Positions 1 through 12,133 of a stretch of DNA of 64,000 bases are shown in pieces. Source of the DNA: Acanthopleura granulata (Eukaryota > Mollusca > Polyplacophora > Chitonida > Chitonidae); the NCBI GenBank assembly GCA_016165875.1, contig JABBOT010000016.1:8452946-8516945 (forward strand). The letters run 5' to 3'. The notes beneath the pieces were generated by a model that worked only from the letters and a program-made list of their open reading frames with translations, was not told the DNA's origin and did not search any database. The stretch's first letter is position 1; each line of letters begins with the position of its first letter. Both the position numbers and the translations under genes were made by a program.

Positions 1-2730
1 GTCACTGGTCCAGAATTACTCACAGTGCTGGGCTGTCATCACATTTAACACGTGTATACACCGAACATGTGGTTTCCTCACAAATGTATGTATGCTTGGC
101 ATTTGACATCGTACGTCGCAATTTTTCAGTTATATGATGATAGGCAGTCCCGAACAGAATTAATGTATACTGTGTCTCCCTGTGGTAGGGGTAGTTCATG
201 GAAAATCCGGCTAAAGACACCAGACATGACACCCACTCCCCAGTCACATTATACTGACACGGGGACTGTTTCCTTGCTCTAATCTTTCAGCCCTGAGCAC
301 CAAGCGAGGCAGCAACTAATACCATTTTTAAAGTCCTTTGTTATGAACTGACCCAGGATTGTTCCCGGATATCCCGACCTTGAGGCAGATGTTCTATGTA
401 ATAGGCCATGGTGGCAGTCCCCAGCAATGAATGTAAGATTGCACAAATATCGACACAAGCGCTGTCCACTGCTCATAGCCCGCTTTACTGATCGAAATGC
501 ACATGCTTGTGCTCACTTCCACTAACATATAAACAAACAGACAGGCCTGCAAAAGTATTAATGGCAAATTGTTGTGTTTTCGGCTATTCAAACCTATATT
601 ATCGCCTTCAGCGTTAGCTGATCACAATCTAAATGTGATATTCATCAGGGTAACATGCACTCATAGCAGCTATTTATTCCCATTTTATGGCAGAACTATT
701 TTAAATTTATAAAACTCCACAACTGAAGAGCACCAAAACTTGATGCAGAAGCCATGTTGAACTGGTTTGTTTACATTTTTTCTATCCCATAATCCCTCCA
801 TGGTAAATATTTACAAAATGGCCCACTGTCAGCAAGGTACGGTAAAAGGCATGGGAAATGACGGTCAGGGAAACAGTGCGAAAATATCAGCCTATCTGAA
901 ATTACACTAGCTATCACTTGTTTTCCAGCAAAGTCAGCAACTTTCTGTTTTTCAACTTTTAGTTTTATCTAAATGTGACAGGACGTCAGTAGCTACTGCA
1001 CATTATGCAATGTTTATGTGCAAGTAGAGGTTATCTCCCTTTTCTGTAGGGGAAGTTATGTCGCCGGACATTTTTAGTTAGCGTCCTCGCCGTGTGGTGA
1101 GTTTAATCCCATTTTTGCCCATTAAACCGATGTAATGTTTGCAACCAATGTGGTATGAGGTAACCTTTACAATGGTGGAACCATGTACATAGATTTCTGA
1201 ATGAGTTAACGAAGTATCTTTATAGATATTCTGAGATGAAGCCTCATCACGTGGCTAGGTCACGAAATATGAACACACAATCATGCAAAACGTAGCTTTT
1301 ACGTTGTGCTATCCGCTGTGTAGGATCAACAGCAAATGTTAGAATGTTAACTGGAGAGGTTGATATAACCGTATGTGACATTCCAGTTGACTGCGGAAGC
1401 GATAAGCTGTACATTAACAAACTCTTTGCAGATTTAACGTTACTATATGTAACGGGTAGCATGTACTTTTATGTTAACGCGTTGTAAAACTGCATTCTTG
1501 TAATAATGCGCTGGTATACTGATGTTTAGCGCCATGATATGCTAGGATAAGGTAAAGTGGGTGTGCACTTGCTGCGAAATACACAGGAATTAAGTTCATA
1601 CAGTTTCTGGTTGTACACTGTAAAAGTATTTCTCGCTACACTGTAAGAAATGTGTTCACATTCAAATGTTCATTTCAAGGGGTTACTTTTTAAACAGTTT
1701 TACTTTGTGTTATGGTTACGGTTACAGTATGTCATTTGATCTACTCTTTGTAGGTGGCCTTTGTCCTGCTGCATGTTGTAACAGGATGAGCACCGTTGTG
1801 ACCCTCAGGCACCTTGAGGTAATTTTGTGAGCATTTGTAATCCTGGGAAATGACTATTGTAGTCACATTATACGGTGGCATTGTGCTACATTAAGGGGTG
1901 TTATGCATATTGTTTTGTTTCGCAAAATTAGTATTTGTTGTTACAGTTCAAAAGGTTATTGTTGCAGTATTACATTACAAGAATGCCACTAGTCATGATG
2001 CTTGCGGTTTAACACTACTGTCATTAACCTACACGTGTTTAACGAATTGGTTACCAGCTTGATAGACATTTTGGAGTTCGAATGAACGTAAAGTTACATT
2101 GTAATGTCTTTTATATTGCATTTAAGTAGCATATATTTGATGTTACGCGCTGCTGTGTATATCCATGGCCAAAGTACCTACCATGTAGTTGTCAGTTATA
2201 TTGTGAGACATACTCACCTCGGAACCTCATAATGTTAATTGCATATGTGCAACTGATAATTGATTGTAGTACTTGGATATGCATAGTGACTACCGTTGGT
2301 AGGGTTATTGTGTTTACAATAATGATCATAGACGTACAATTTTGTGATTGTCATTACAGGGTTTTTTTCCTCCCCTCGCTGGATAACTGCACCACACATT
2401 GATGGTGGTCTCCAATAAAGTATTCGAACAGCAGTCCACTTTGTGTCGTCTCTATCCGTCGGGCCCAACCCGCCCTCGTTACATAAAATCAGCTAACTGG
2501 GAAGAAAATTCCCATGCCTGCAACAAACTTTGAGAGGAAAGGCATCCAAAGGCAAACCTCTGAACCAGTTGGCAGTCACCAACTTGCATACTTACGACAG
2601 AACATCCCAGAATGTGAGATAATGTTTCCATGACAACCAGCTTGCTTCCCGCTGTAGGAGTAGCCATCTGGTCATCTGAAAAAGGATGTGAGTAAGGAGG
2701 TGTTCTTAAGACTTCGATTCCTATATAAGA
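1..2730. other. no gene recognised
   Basis: I see no exon with coding character on either strand here. The open frames are short and lack recognisable motifs. The only pattern is ordinary AT-rich non-coding sequence. An AATAAA-like hexamer near 2414 has no gene upstream that I can identify. Confidence 0.5.
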
Positions 2731-3195
2731 TTCAATTCCCACTCAAGGCTCAATTCCGACTCAAAGCTCAACTGCTAGTTAAGGTTCAATTATCACTTTA
2801 GATTCCATTCCCACTCAAGGCTCAATTCCAATTCAAAGCTCAACTGCTAGTTAAGGTTCAATTCTCACTTTAGATTCAATTCCCACTCAAGGCTCAATTC
2901 CAATTCAAAGCTCAACTGCTAGTTAAGGTTCAATTCTCACTTTAGATTCAATTCCCACTCAAGGTCCAATTCCAATTCAAAGCTCAACTGCTAGTTAAGG
3001 TTCAATTCCCACTTTAAATTCAATTCCCACTCAAGACTCAATTCCAACTTAAGGCTCAATTGCCAATTAAGGTTCAGTTCCCACTTTAAAAGGCTCAACT
3101 GCCACTCCAAACCCAATTCCAACTCAAGGCTCAATTGCCAATAAAGCTTCAGTTCCCACTCCAAACCCAATTCCCACTCAAGGCTCAACTGCCAA
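2731..3195. repeat. 72-bp higher-order minisatellite (4 x 18 bp)
   Basis: The motif CCCACTCAAGG recurs at 2738, 2810, 2882, 2954 and 3026, exactly 72 bp apart. Each 72-bp unit divides into four related 18-bp subunits that end in TCAA (for example TTCCCACTCAAGGCTCAA). After about 3080 the order decays into scrambled subunits. Frames through it are open on the minus strand (Leu/Glu/Trp-rich) because 18 is a multiple of three. I treat these as non-coding. Confidence 0.9.
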
Positions 3196-3199
3196 GTAT

Positions 3200-4110
3200 G
3201 TATGTCTCTTTTACAGTATATACATGCAGACCTGCATTATGGTAGGTAAGGCCACATGCTTTATGGTATGTTTAGCGGACAAAATACATGTATATATGCC
3301 TGTATGACACCATACTGTACATTCTGACTTCTTTTGCCCAGTGTAAGACTACATCTTACATACTTGCTTAAAAACAAAAACCAACCATTGTTTTAGATTA
3401 TCAATATATATACACATAATTATCTGCTGACTTCTTTAGTTGTAGGCCCTACATACAAGAGCAATATATATATATATATTATTTGATTATGACAACATAT
3501 GTCAAATTGTACGCGACAACAACACAAGACAACAATGCTTTATCTCAGCATCCAAAAACATTTACAAGTCTCAACCTTAGCTCAGTCAGGTATAACAGCA
3601 ACAATGTCCAAATCAGAACTTACAACAAAAACAGTTTGTAGACTTCTAGGCACTTTTAGGTCGCTAGGGCTACGTTCACACTTTCAAGCACTGAACTTGC
3701 ATCAGAAATGACGACCCCCAGATTATCTATTGTGCCAAGCTCACTCCGTTGCATATATAGTACGAGCCCTACATTACAGGTGATAAGTGCCAACACCGAC
3801 CCATAAGCATGCTGAGCTGACCCAGAAACGGTCGGGCGACTAAGGGGAATGTAGACCTATATTTCGCAACGCACTACCAGGAAATCCGCAAAATTTCCTA
3901 GGGCAATGTACATAAATAAAAGTTTATACATGTATATCTCTGAAAGCACAAATAGTTCATCACTTGTTTTAAACAACTCCTAGAAAGGCGAGCCCATTAT
4001 TCGAGCTCAACTGAAATGCATTACTGTACAGAAATTTAGACTATTCCATATTTATACATAAATATGGAGCTTAATTACTTAACAGGCTAACAGTGAACTC
4101 AGAAAAATCA
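3200..4110. other. no gene recognised
   Basis: AT-rich spacer containing a short (TA)n run near 3465-3480. No supported exon, RNA gene or mobile element. Confidence 0.4.
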
Positions 4111-4114
4111 ACTT

Positions 4115-4655
4115 TTAAGTCACTCAGTCACTGTCACCGCATTACACAAGGACTCCATAACACAGCCACACAAAATGTTATTGAACTCATTCAGTCACAC
4201 AGTCAGTCAATCTCTCAGTCACATACTATCAGTTATCACACATGCTTAGTCACAGTCACCCAGTCACAGTCACTGAGCCAGTCACACACTCAGTCAGTCA
4301 CTGCCACTCAGTCATACGCTGTCAGTCACCTGGTCACACAGTCACTCAGACACACATTGTCGGTCACCCAGTCACAAAGTCACACACTTGGACTCAGTCA
4401 CAGTCACAGTCACTCAGTCACCTTCTCAGTCACCTGGTCACACAGTCACTCAGACACACATTGTCAGTCACCCAGTCACAAAGTCACACACTTGGACTCA
4501 GTCACAGTCACAGTCACTCAGTCACCTTCTCAGTCACCTGGTCACACAGTCACTCAGACACACATTGTCAGTCACCCAGTCACAAAGTCACACACTTGGA
4601 CTCAGTCACAGTTACAGTCACTCAGTCACCTTCTCAGTCACCTGGTCACATAAGC
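4115..4655. repeat. 104-bp minisatellite built from CAGTCAC words
   Basis: The word CACCTGGTCACACAGTCACT recurs at 4327, 4431 and 4535, and its first part again at 4639, a strict 104-bp period. Upstream (4115-4326) the same CAGTCA/CACAGT words occur without the long period. Because 104 is not a multiple of three, all three plus frames stay open through the array and give overlapping Ser/His/Val/Thr-rich frames, which is an artefact of the repeat. Confidence 0.9.
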
Positions 4656-6406
4656 TTAAAGTAAAAGACATATAACAACCGAGACCTAGGAGCTAGGACC
4701 TTTTTGCCATTCACTTTAAGCTGTGGCTCAATGTATAATCTAGAGAGCCCAGAAAGACCCCTGGCAGGATCACTGTTGTGCTGTACTCCAATCAGGAATG
4801 TACAGGCCAAACTCAATGCCATTAACAAGGCAAGGCAAGACCTATGTGTATACCTACTACTGTAGATCCAGGTATTAACCATGTCACTAATACTGGTAAA
4901 GCCATTGCCAAACCTTTTCACAGGTATCTAGTTCTGATAATTACAGCCTGGAGTTTACGCCACACAAGTTGGACAGCGAGCATACGCATCCATTCAGTAA
5001 TATTCAGTTTGATGATTTAGCCATCAGCGACGTCTTCAGTTTACTCAACCTTAAGCGGTCGTTATCCTCCTCACCTGACTCTTGTCCCAGAGAAGATGGC
5101 GTTTCCTATCCTACAACCACTAATCTGCCAGACCAGTGAGTGAATGGGTTGTTGTTGTTGTTATACAATACTGTGTGGAACACAATGCTTCCACCCCATG
5201 CTTGGAAACGGGCTATCATTATCCCTATCTGTAAGCCTGGCAAAGATCGCTCTGCGGCCACTTCATATTTGTCTTATTGTTCTAACACCCACTGTATGTA
5301 AAGTCATGGGAAAGATCATCACTTCCTGGCTTACCTGGTCTTTAAATAAAAATAACCTATTTACTGCTGTGCAAAGCGGGTCTACGCATCATCATTGCAC
5401 CACCAATAAAATAGCTCCTTGTTATGTAATAAGGAATATTTGCTGTTTTACTTGACATGTAGAAGGCAGATCACATGGTTTGGTGCACTGGTGTGTTGAT
5501 TAATATGATAAACATGGGCACTGGAGGGAAAGTGTTGAGATGGGTTCCCTAACTGGGCATCTAATTAAGGTTCGAGTGGGTGGAGACTACTCACGGTTTG
5601 TTCCCGTGGAGAATGGGGTCCATTCGGGGCAGCATAGTGTACCCTACATTATTCAGTGTCGCAATCAGTGATCTGTCAAAGGCTATCTCTCCTGAACTAA
5701 AATGCTTGTTGCTTGCAGATGATAAGGGCATGTGGTTCAAATCCCGGAATATTAAATTATGTATGGTATTCGGTATATACAACAGGGGTTAGATGATATT
5801 ATGAAATGGAATTTGTCTCAGGGGGTTTAAATTTTCTTCCGCAAAGACTGAAGCCATTATTTTCACCCATAGAGCTCTTCATGATGTAGCTATTATGCTT
5901 AATAATTCCCCTGTCAAACAATCTAAGTCTAAGTCTCGTTATCTGGGTGTTGTCTTTGGCTAACCTCTCACTTGGGCAAACCATACTGTGGGTGTCATTG
6001 TATATCATTTGTAATTGCCAGAAAGTTTTGAACTTAATATTATGATTCTGTGGGCTGTGGGCTGTGGGTGCGGGGGGAGGGGGGTTTGAGGGGAGGGGGG
6101 TGCGGAACTAAGGGGCACTGTCTACCACTGTTGCAGTATATCATTCTCTGACCCGTTCTTGACTTGACTATTATTGTGAGGTTTATGATTCTGCAGGCAG
6201 TACTCTTCAGTGGAAGCTTGACTTTATCCAGGGCACGGCGCTGCGGACGTGTACAAGACGTATGCAATACACACCACTTATAACTTTGTAGGTCTTCTGT
6301 AATGAGTGGCCTTTGTATTCCTGTCCCCGTCTGCACACCCTCAAATGTTTACGTAAGCTTCAATCTGATGCTCATATCTTTGCTTCTACTGAAATCGAAC
6401 CTTCTT

Positions 6407-6685
6407 GGGGCTTTCGTGGCTGAGGGGGTTAGTGTGCCCGCGCGGCGTTGTGACCCCATGCCTCTCACCCATGTGGTCGTCATGAGTTGAAGTAGATCTC
6501 ATGCTGGCTTCCCCTCTGGCCGTACCTGAGAAGGTCTGCCAACAACCTGTGGCAGATGGTCATGGGTTTCCCTCGAGCTCTACCTGGTTTCCTTCCACCT
6601 AAAGCTGGCTTCCATTGCATAAGAGAAATATTCTTGACTATGGCATATAACACCAATCAAGTAGATATAAATAAATAAATCAAAT
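6407..6685 (+). mobile_element. tRNA-headed SINE, full length, nested in the LINE
   Basis: The head has a box-A-like TGGCTGAGGGGGTTAG at 6418. The body contains GTCTGCCAACAACCTG, a variant of the family core seen in other copies here. The tail reads GAAATATTCTTGAC followed by ACACCAATCAAG and (AATA)n. It interrupts the LINE between its post-RT region and RNase H. CTTCTT occurs on both sides, a possible short target duplication. Confidence 0.8.
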
Positions 6686-6782
6686 CTTCTTAATATGACA
6701 GTTATATGAAGGTACAGATAATCATGCCTTGTCACTCAAAGAGATTTCATCATCTTCACGTTACAATGACTTAAACATTCAG

Positions 6783-7518
6783 GCCTCCTTTATCCCTAAT
6801 GGAAACTGTACTCTTCTGAGCACTTAAATGTAAATACAGATGTGTCTAAATGCCCAGACAGTAAGTTTGTTGGTGCCTCCTTTATCCCTAATGGAAACTG
6901 TACTCTTCTGAGCACTTAAATGTAAATACAGATGTGTCTAAATGCCCAGACAGTAAGTTTGTTGGTGCCTCCTTTATCCCTAATGGAAACTGTACTCTTC
7001 TGAGCACTTAAATGTAAATACAGATGTGTCTAACTGCCCAGACAGTAAGTTTGTTGGTGCCTCCTTTATCCCTAATGGAAACTGTACTCTTCTGAGCACT
7101 TAAATGTAAATACAGATGTGTCTAACTGCCCAGACAGTAAGTTTGTTGGTGCCTCCTTTATCCCTAATGGAAACTGTACTCTTCTGAGCACTTAAATGTA
7201 AATACAGATGTGTCTAACTGCCCAGACAGTAAGTTTGTTGGTGCCTCCTTTATCCCTAATGGAAACTGTACTCTTCTGAGCACTTAAATGTAAATACAGA
7301 TGTGTCTAAATGCCCAGACAGTAAGTTTGTTGGTGCCTCCTTTATCCCTAATGGAAACTGTACTCTTCTGAACACTTAAATGCAAATACAGATGTGTCTA
7401 AATGCCCAGACAGTAAGTTTGTTGGTGCCTCCTTTATCCCTAATGGAAACTGTACTCTTCCGAGCACTTAAATGTAAATACAGATGCGTCTAAATGCCCA
7501 GACAGTAAGTTTGTTGGT
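6783..7518 (+). repeat. 92-bp tandem repeat (8 units) derived from LINE RNase H
   Basis: GCCTCCTTTATCCC recurs at 6783, 6875, 6967, 7059, 7151, 7243, 7335 and 7427, exactly every 92 bp, with only a few substitutions. One frame of each unit reads DVSKCPDSKFVGASFIP, the first strand of a LINE RNase H domain, which continues after the last unit into FRLSNSISVFTAEL. The array therefore grew inside the LINE. Confidence 0.9.
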
Positions 7519-8199
7519 GCCTTATTTTGACTCCCGGAAATAAAATACATACATAACCGATCATTCAGGCTATCCAATTCCATTTCTGTGTTCACTGCTG
7601 AGCTAACTGCCATTTTGGGTGCCCTGAATTTTCTTCTCAAGTTAAAAACCCGCCGGGGTCGTCATATTTACCGGTTCTTTGTCTTCTTTACAGGCTGTGC
7701 ATCATGACATGTGGGCCAACCCTTCTCCAATGGTCTACGAAATGCAACACTTGGGTACTATGCTTAACTTTCAAGGGGTTGCTATCACACTTAACTCAGG
7801 GTAGCAGCACATACTGGTGTCCATGGCAATGAATTGACTGACACCTTAGCAAAACAGGTACCTCCCAGACTGTTCCCTTATCAACCCAAGAAGCACTATG
7901 TGATAGCAAACCCAAACTCACTGATATTTTTCAGCAGAACTGGAACAGTTCCCACACTGCTAAACTTTTCTACCCGGCCAATCTCTTGATCAATATGAAA
8001 TATATGATCAAACTTAGTCATCATGTAGATGAAAAACTTTTTTCCCGTGTTTCAACTGGGCCCTTACCCACCAATTTGTATTTGTATTGCTTCACTATTT
8101 CCCCATCTTGTTACTACATTGTGTTCGTTTCACTGACACCTGTCACCTACTACGTAAAGATCTTCGCAGGCTAAGGAATCCGTCAGTTTACAGTGGAGG

Positions 8200-8590
8200 C
8201 TTTTGCTTTATCTTTCAACCTGGATCGCCTATCTTTCAACCTGGGCCTCCTATCTTTCAACCTAGGACTCCTAATTTTCAACCTGGATCTCCTATCTTTC
8301 AACCTGGGACTCCTATGTTTCAACCTGGATCTCCTATCTCTCAGCCTGGATCTGCTACCTTTCAACATGGATCGCCTATCTTTCATCCTGGGCCTCCTAT
8401 CTTTCAACCTGGGCCTTCTATGTTTCAACCTGAGTCTCCTATCTTTCAACCTGAGTCTCCTATGAGTCTCCTATCTTTCAACCTGAGTCTCCTATCTTTC
8501 AACCCTGGTCTTCTACCTTTCAACCCGGATCTCCTATCATCCAACCCAGGTCTCCTTTCTTTCAACCTGGGCCTCCTGTCTTCAGGTAAG
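8200..8590. repeat. 21-bp minisatellite (about 18 units)
   Basis: Units of the form TATCTTTCAACCTGGATCNCC repeat every 21 bp, with limited variation and one unit broken near 8461. Since 21 is a multiple of three, long frames stay open on both strands (SFNLGLL and IFQPGSP on plus, RRPRLKD on minus). I see no gene signals and treat it as non-coding. Confidence 0.9.
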
Positions 8591-9615
8591 GAGTGGTGCT
8601 GGTTTTGGCAATACCGTACAATTTGTAGGCAGCATCCAAGATTTTCCCTTCAAAACTCCGTCCTTGATCACTGTGCAGCCGCTCTGGTACGCCGTACCTG
8701 ACAAACCACTCTGTGGAAAGAATCCTAGCAATAGTCACTGCTGTTTGGTCCTTCGCTGGAAACACCTGCATGAATTTAGTGTAGATGTCTGCAAAGGCCA
8801 GTACATTTTCAACATCGTTCAAGCCATCGTTCATCGTAAAATCCACTGCAACAATTTCCAGCGGTTGTTTAGCAATGAGACATGCAACTGTGGTATGGAT
8901 GTGCCTTCCCTCCTTAGCCTGCATGCACCTGCTACATTTTTCACAGTAGTCTTGGAGAAGAGAGAAGGACCGATCTCATGTTATCATGCACCATTGTCAA
9001 CACCTCTTTTTTTAGTGCCGATGGCAGTAAGACTAGCCAATACATGATTCCATCCTCACAGATAAGTCGGTCGCCCATTGCCACTTTCCTTGCATAGTTG
9101 TGTCTTCGTAACCGCTTTCCTGGACTTAAGACCGAGGACTCTACATGTAACAGGATCATCTGCTGGCAGAGCAGATAACTGCACTAGAGACTTGGTTATC
9201 AGAGACAATGGAGCAGCTGGTGTCTGTCGCTGTGGGCGCGATTTGACTTCCTCGCTCCAGATCTGGTGAACCATTCAGTTTGTGTCACACTTCGTTTGAC
9301 AGGATAGTCTGTGTAGGTCCTGAGACGGAGTACGAGACAAATGACGCGTGCATCTCCTCGAGGTAGGCCGTTTCTGGCTTATGCGGAACCTTGCAACTGT
9401 GCAAATCAGCATTTCAGTTTACCTTTCCTGAGCGATGTTTGGTGACTAGATTGTAGTTGGCCAGTTCTGCCACCCATCTCAGCTTAGTTGCACTTAACTT
9501 CGCCATGGTGGACTGTATATACGACAGTAACCGCCTTTTAGAAACCATGCTCCTCAAGAACACAAGATTAGTAAAAACCAAAAAACATACGCATTCTCCT
9601 GTTTTCAAGCAGTGC
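8562..9615 (-). pseudogene. Ty3/gypsy-type retroelement pol remnant (RNase H end and integrase)
   Basis: Minus-strand fragments in pol order. Around 9610-9414 is the end of RNase H (WVAELANYNLVTKHRSGK). A broken integrase N-terminal region lies at 9270-8941. The integrase catalytic core at 8924-8562 has VDFT with the first Asp and HSDQGRSFEG with the second. The sequence stops before the third catalytic residue, where the 21-bp array begins. Frames shift at least twice and no LTRs are visible nearby, so this is a dead fragment. Confidence 0.8.
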
Positions 9616-9619
9616 GGTT

Positions 9620-10115
9620 TTTAAAGCACGTGGTTAGATAAGGCGAGTAGTCGCATCCGTCTTCGATAGTAAGCCTCATTTGATGGTAAATATGGACACA
9701 GTGCCCAGAAAGTCTTGGAGTCTGCTCAAATTGTACCACAGGATATATGAACAGTTGCAATCAAAGTGCAATCAAAGTGCAACTGAGATACATATTTGAT
9801 TATTGACACCATATATACGAAAACGGTACACGATTTGGATACTGACTTTGTTCATCCGCCTAGAACATTCATTGTACCTTTTCATGAATCTGTCCTAAGC
9901 TTTACACTTTATATATTTTCATAGTTCTCTGGTGGTTTCTGTTGTTTCTAGTTTTTCGAAACTGGAATAATCACCCAAAATGCCCATTTTGGTTGACGTC
10001 TGGCAAATGAATGTCACTTAAGGACTCCCAGGTCCTTAAACTTAGTATTTCTTATCATCAGCCAATAACTGAATGAGGGGCCTAAGAACAGGAAGACACA
10101 AAATCCTACATCTCT
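9620..10115. other. no gene recognised
   Basis: Non-coding spacer after the gypsy remnant; no supported features. Confidence 0.4.
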
Positions 10116-10121
10116 AGGGCC

Positions 10122-10248
10122 AGTTTCATGAAGCATACTTAAGCTAAGTATGAAGCCTTAACAACCATGGCAAGGTATGCTATACAGATTTGAAGTACAC
10201 TTAGTGAAGTACTACTTACCATTAAGTGTACTTCATGAAAATACCCAC
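10122..10248. mobile_element. short palindromic MITE-like element
   Basis: TTTCATGAAGCATACTTAA near the left end pairs, with a few mismatches, with TTAAGTGTACTTCATGAAAA near the right end. Internal TACTTAG and CTAAGTA words add further self-complementarity. There is no coding capacity. This fits a miniature inverted-repeat element; the target duplication was not resolved. Confidence 0.55.
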
Positions 10249-10369
10249 TGATATGGCCACATTCAAGGGTTTTCTTTTTTTTTTGTTTTAGACTTCCAAG
10301 CTGTAATTATTATCATTATTACTATGGTTCTTGCCATTTACTTTTTTACTTATTTCCTGGAAAACTGCA

Positions 10370-10690
10370 CAAAGCTTCCAGTGGGAAGTTACTCACAAAA
10401 GTACATGAACACCAATTTACCTCACATGTCTTAAAACTTTTGTCCATGACTAACTGGCTATTTTTTCATGATTCTGCGAGTTCTGTCCTGATTTTAGAAA
10501 GATATTTTGAGATTTGTTTGGTAGACAGGATGGGACCCTACTGGAAAAGTCCAAGATTCAGGATCAAAAATAATATTTTATGACATTAATTTGCCTCTAA
10601 AATGCACTATTTTGATCAAATTTTAGGTCATGTAGGGTATATTGAAACATGACCTACTTTTGCTGTATTATAGGGTGGCACAAAAGCTGG
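10370..10690 (+). repeat. dispersed repeat, copy 1
   Basis: This segment resembles 33110-33510. Shared order: a GATNTTTTGAG-TTTGTTTGGT block, CTGGAAAA, an AATAATNTTTTATGACATT-like block, TTGCCTCTAAAA, then GGTCATNTNGGGTA. Partial minus-strand relatives are visible near 14220-14290 and 29570-29700. No coding capacity; the element class is unknown. Confidence 0.5.
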
Positions 10691-12000
10691 ACAATCTTAA
10701 AAAAAAAAATTTTTAAAAACTGAAAAATGAAGTTAAAAAAATTCTATTTTCTGGTCATGCGACCGGAAACAACAGCAGCGGTAAACTGAAAACTGATGAA
10801 AGTAGACCTATATGTGGTATATCTATCAGTCAAAAGCAGCGCACCAATTGTCAGAAATTCAAAAATTATACCACTTTGAAGTCTGCAAAGGTTTAGCTAG
10901 AAAACAACGGGAGTTTTGAGCGCAAGTTGTTACTACTGTTGTTGTTGTGTCACCTGCTATATATCCATTACGTTGGATAGGAGAAAGACCATTTCCCCCA
11001 TTCATTTAAAGGTCATCAAGCAGACAGTAATTATAGAGCATATACACACATGTATATATCATTGTGCTGCTCAACTACTGTTAAAATATCCTGAAACACC
11101 TTTGTACCAAAAACTGAAAACCATGGGTGAAGACTGCTTAGAGGCCAGAAAACTGCATGCAGTTTTAATTTGTCTTTTCTTTTTCCACTTCTTCGAAGGG
11201 AATCAGGTTAGTAGCTGGAGGTGGCCAGTTTGTACGAAGTAAACTCTAACCTTTCAATGAGTTTTTCTAACCATTTTCGCATTGTGGAGACCACAATGTG
11301 AAGTATTGAAAAAACTGAGTTTTAGACAATGTTTGTACTGAGTTTTCACAAAATAAATTGAGTTTTTGATACATTGGTCATGACAAAATATTGTTTTCTG
11401 ATTTGTTCAAACTGAAATTAAATTATAAATGAAATTAAAAAACCCTGTTTCCTCCGTTAGAATGGTAATGCTATACACCTGGCCAAACATGCCAACTTTC
11501 TTACTACAGGTCACAGGTGGCAGAACCAGGCAGAACTGGTTCCATGCCCATGATCCTCGGAAAATAATTGAGATTTGGCATTTTACACTGACACGATAAC
11601 TGATAGCTTTATGAGCCGAGGAAACTTGAGTGTTCATAACACACCGGGCCATGCTGTGGTACGCCAGTTACCTGATACTGGAATCGGCACACTATTCACA
11701 GGTTTCTGACCAAAATGTAGTGACTACATGGTGAAAACTATATTAAAGTCACCATTATATTTATTCGTATGTGTATGTGCTAATCAATAATGTCATATCA
11801 GGACTAAGTGATCGACCCAGACATTTGTTTAATATAAACATTGTGTTTATTTGTGAAAAAAGTGCAAATGAGACCAGCGTAACACTCTTGACAGAAAATG
11901 AAACAAATGGTGTTTTACCTGACATCTGACACAATTCTCAACATCATTTACATGAAAAGTACATTTAAAGCTCACAATTTTGAGATAATTTTTTTCATGT
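10690..12000. other. no gene recognised
   Basis: AT-rich. A 108-codon plus frame (10916-11242) has no motif or splice context that I trust. TTTATT on the plus strand at 11846 and 12001 could be minus-strand poly(A) signals of the EF-hand gene. Confidence 0.4.
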
Positions 12001-12006
12001 TTTATT
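12001..12006 (-). terminator. candidate poly(A) signal of the EF-hand gene
   Basis: AATAAA on the minus strand, about 130 bp past the stop codon of the EF-hand gene. A second candidate lies at 11846-11851. Position and motif only. Confidence 0.3.
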
Positions 12007-12133
12007 TTAGATTTTCCCATTTTTTTTTTTTTTTGGGGCTTCTTTTGAATTTTCTTTCCCCACCCTCTTCACCCCAAAGAGAGTTTAAATCTTGATGAAC
12101 ACAATGTCGCAAGAAACAAACATCCCGGCACGA

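Larger units (their letters stand above)
4760..8180 (+). mobile_element. degenerate LINE (non-LTR retrotransposon): RT and RNase H remnants
   Basis: Frameshifted plus-strand fragments follow the order of a Jockey/CR1-like pol. At 4920-5110 there is an RT fingers remnant. At about 5190-5240 the frame reads PPHAWKRAIIIPICKPGKDR, and TPTVCKVMGKIITS follows at 5287. The palm region at 5600-5760 contains LADD in place of the usual catalytic (Y/F)ADD, and 5820-5990 gives RYLGVVFG. A post-RT segment (LDFIQGTALRTC) lies at 6210-6250. RNase H follows at 7470-7870, with an Asp-Ser-Lys start, VFTAELTAI and GNELTDTLAKQ. The copy is dead: it has stops and frameshifts, a SINE inserted at 6407-6685 and an amplified block at 6783-7518. 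The clade assignment is inference. Confidence 0.8.

Noticed and set aside
4093..4675. Ser/His/Thr-rich frames in all plus phases
   Set aside because: Translation of CAGTCAC-type repeats with a 104-bp period; no start context or splice sites.
8193..8701. Plus frames of 90 and 204 codons over the 21-bp array
   Set aside because: The repeat unit is a multiple of three and stop-free, so open frames appear on both strands by construction.
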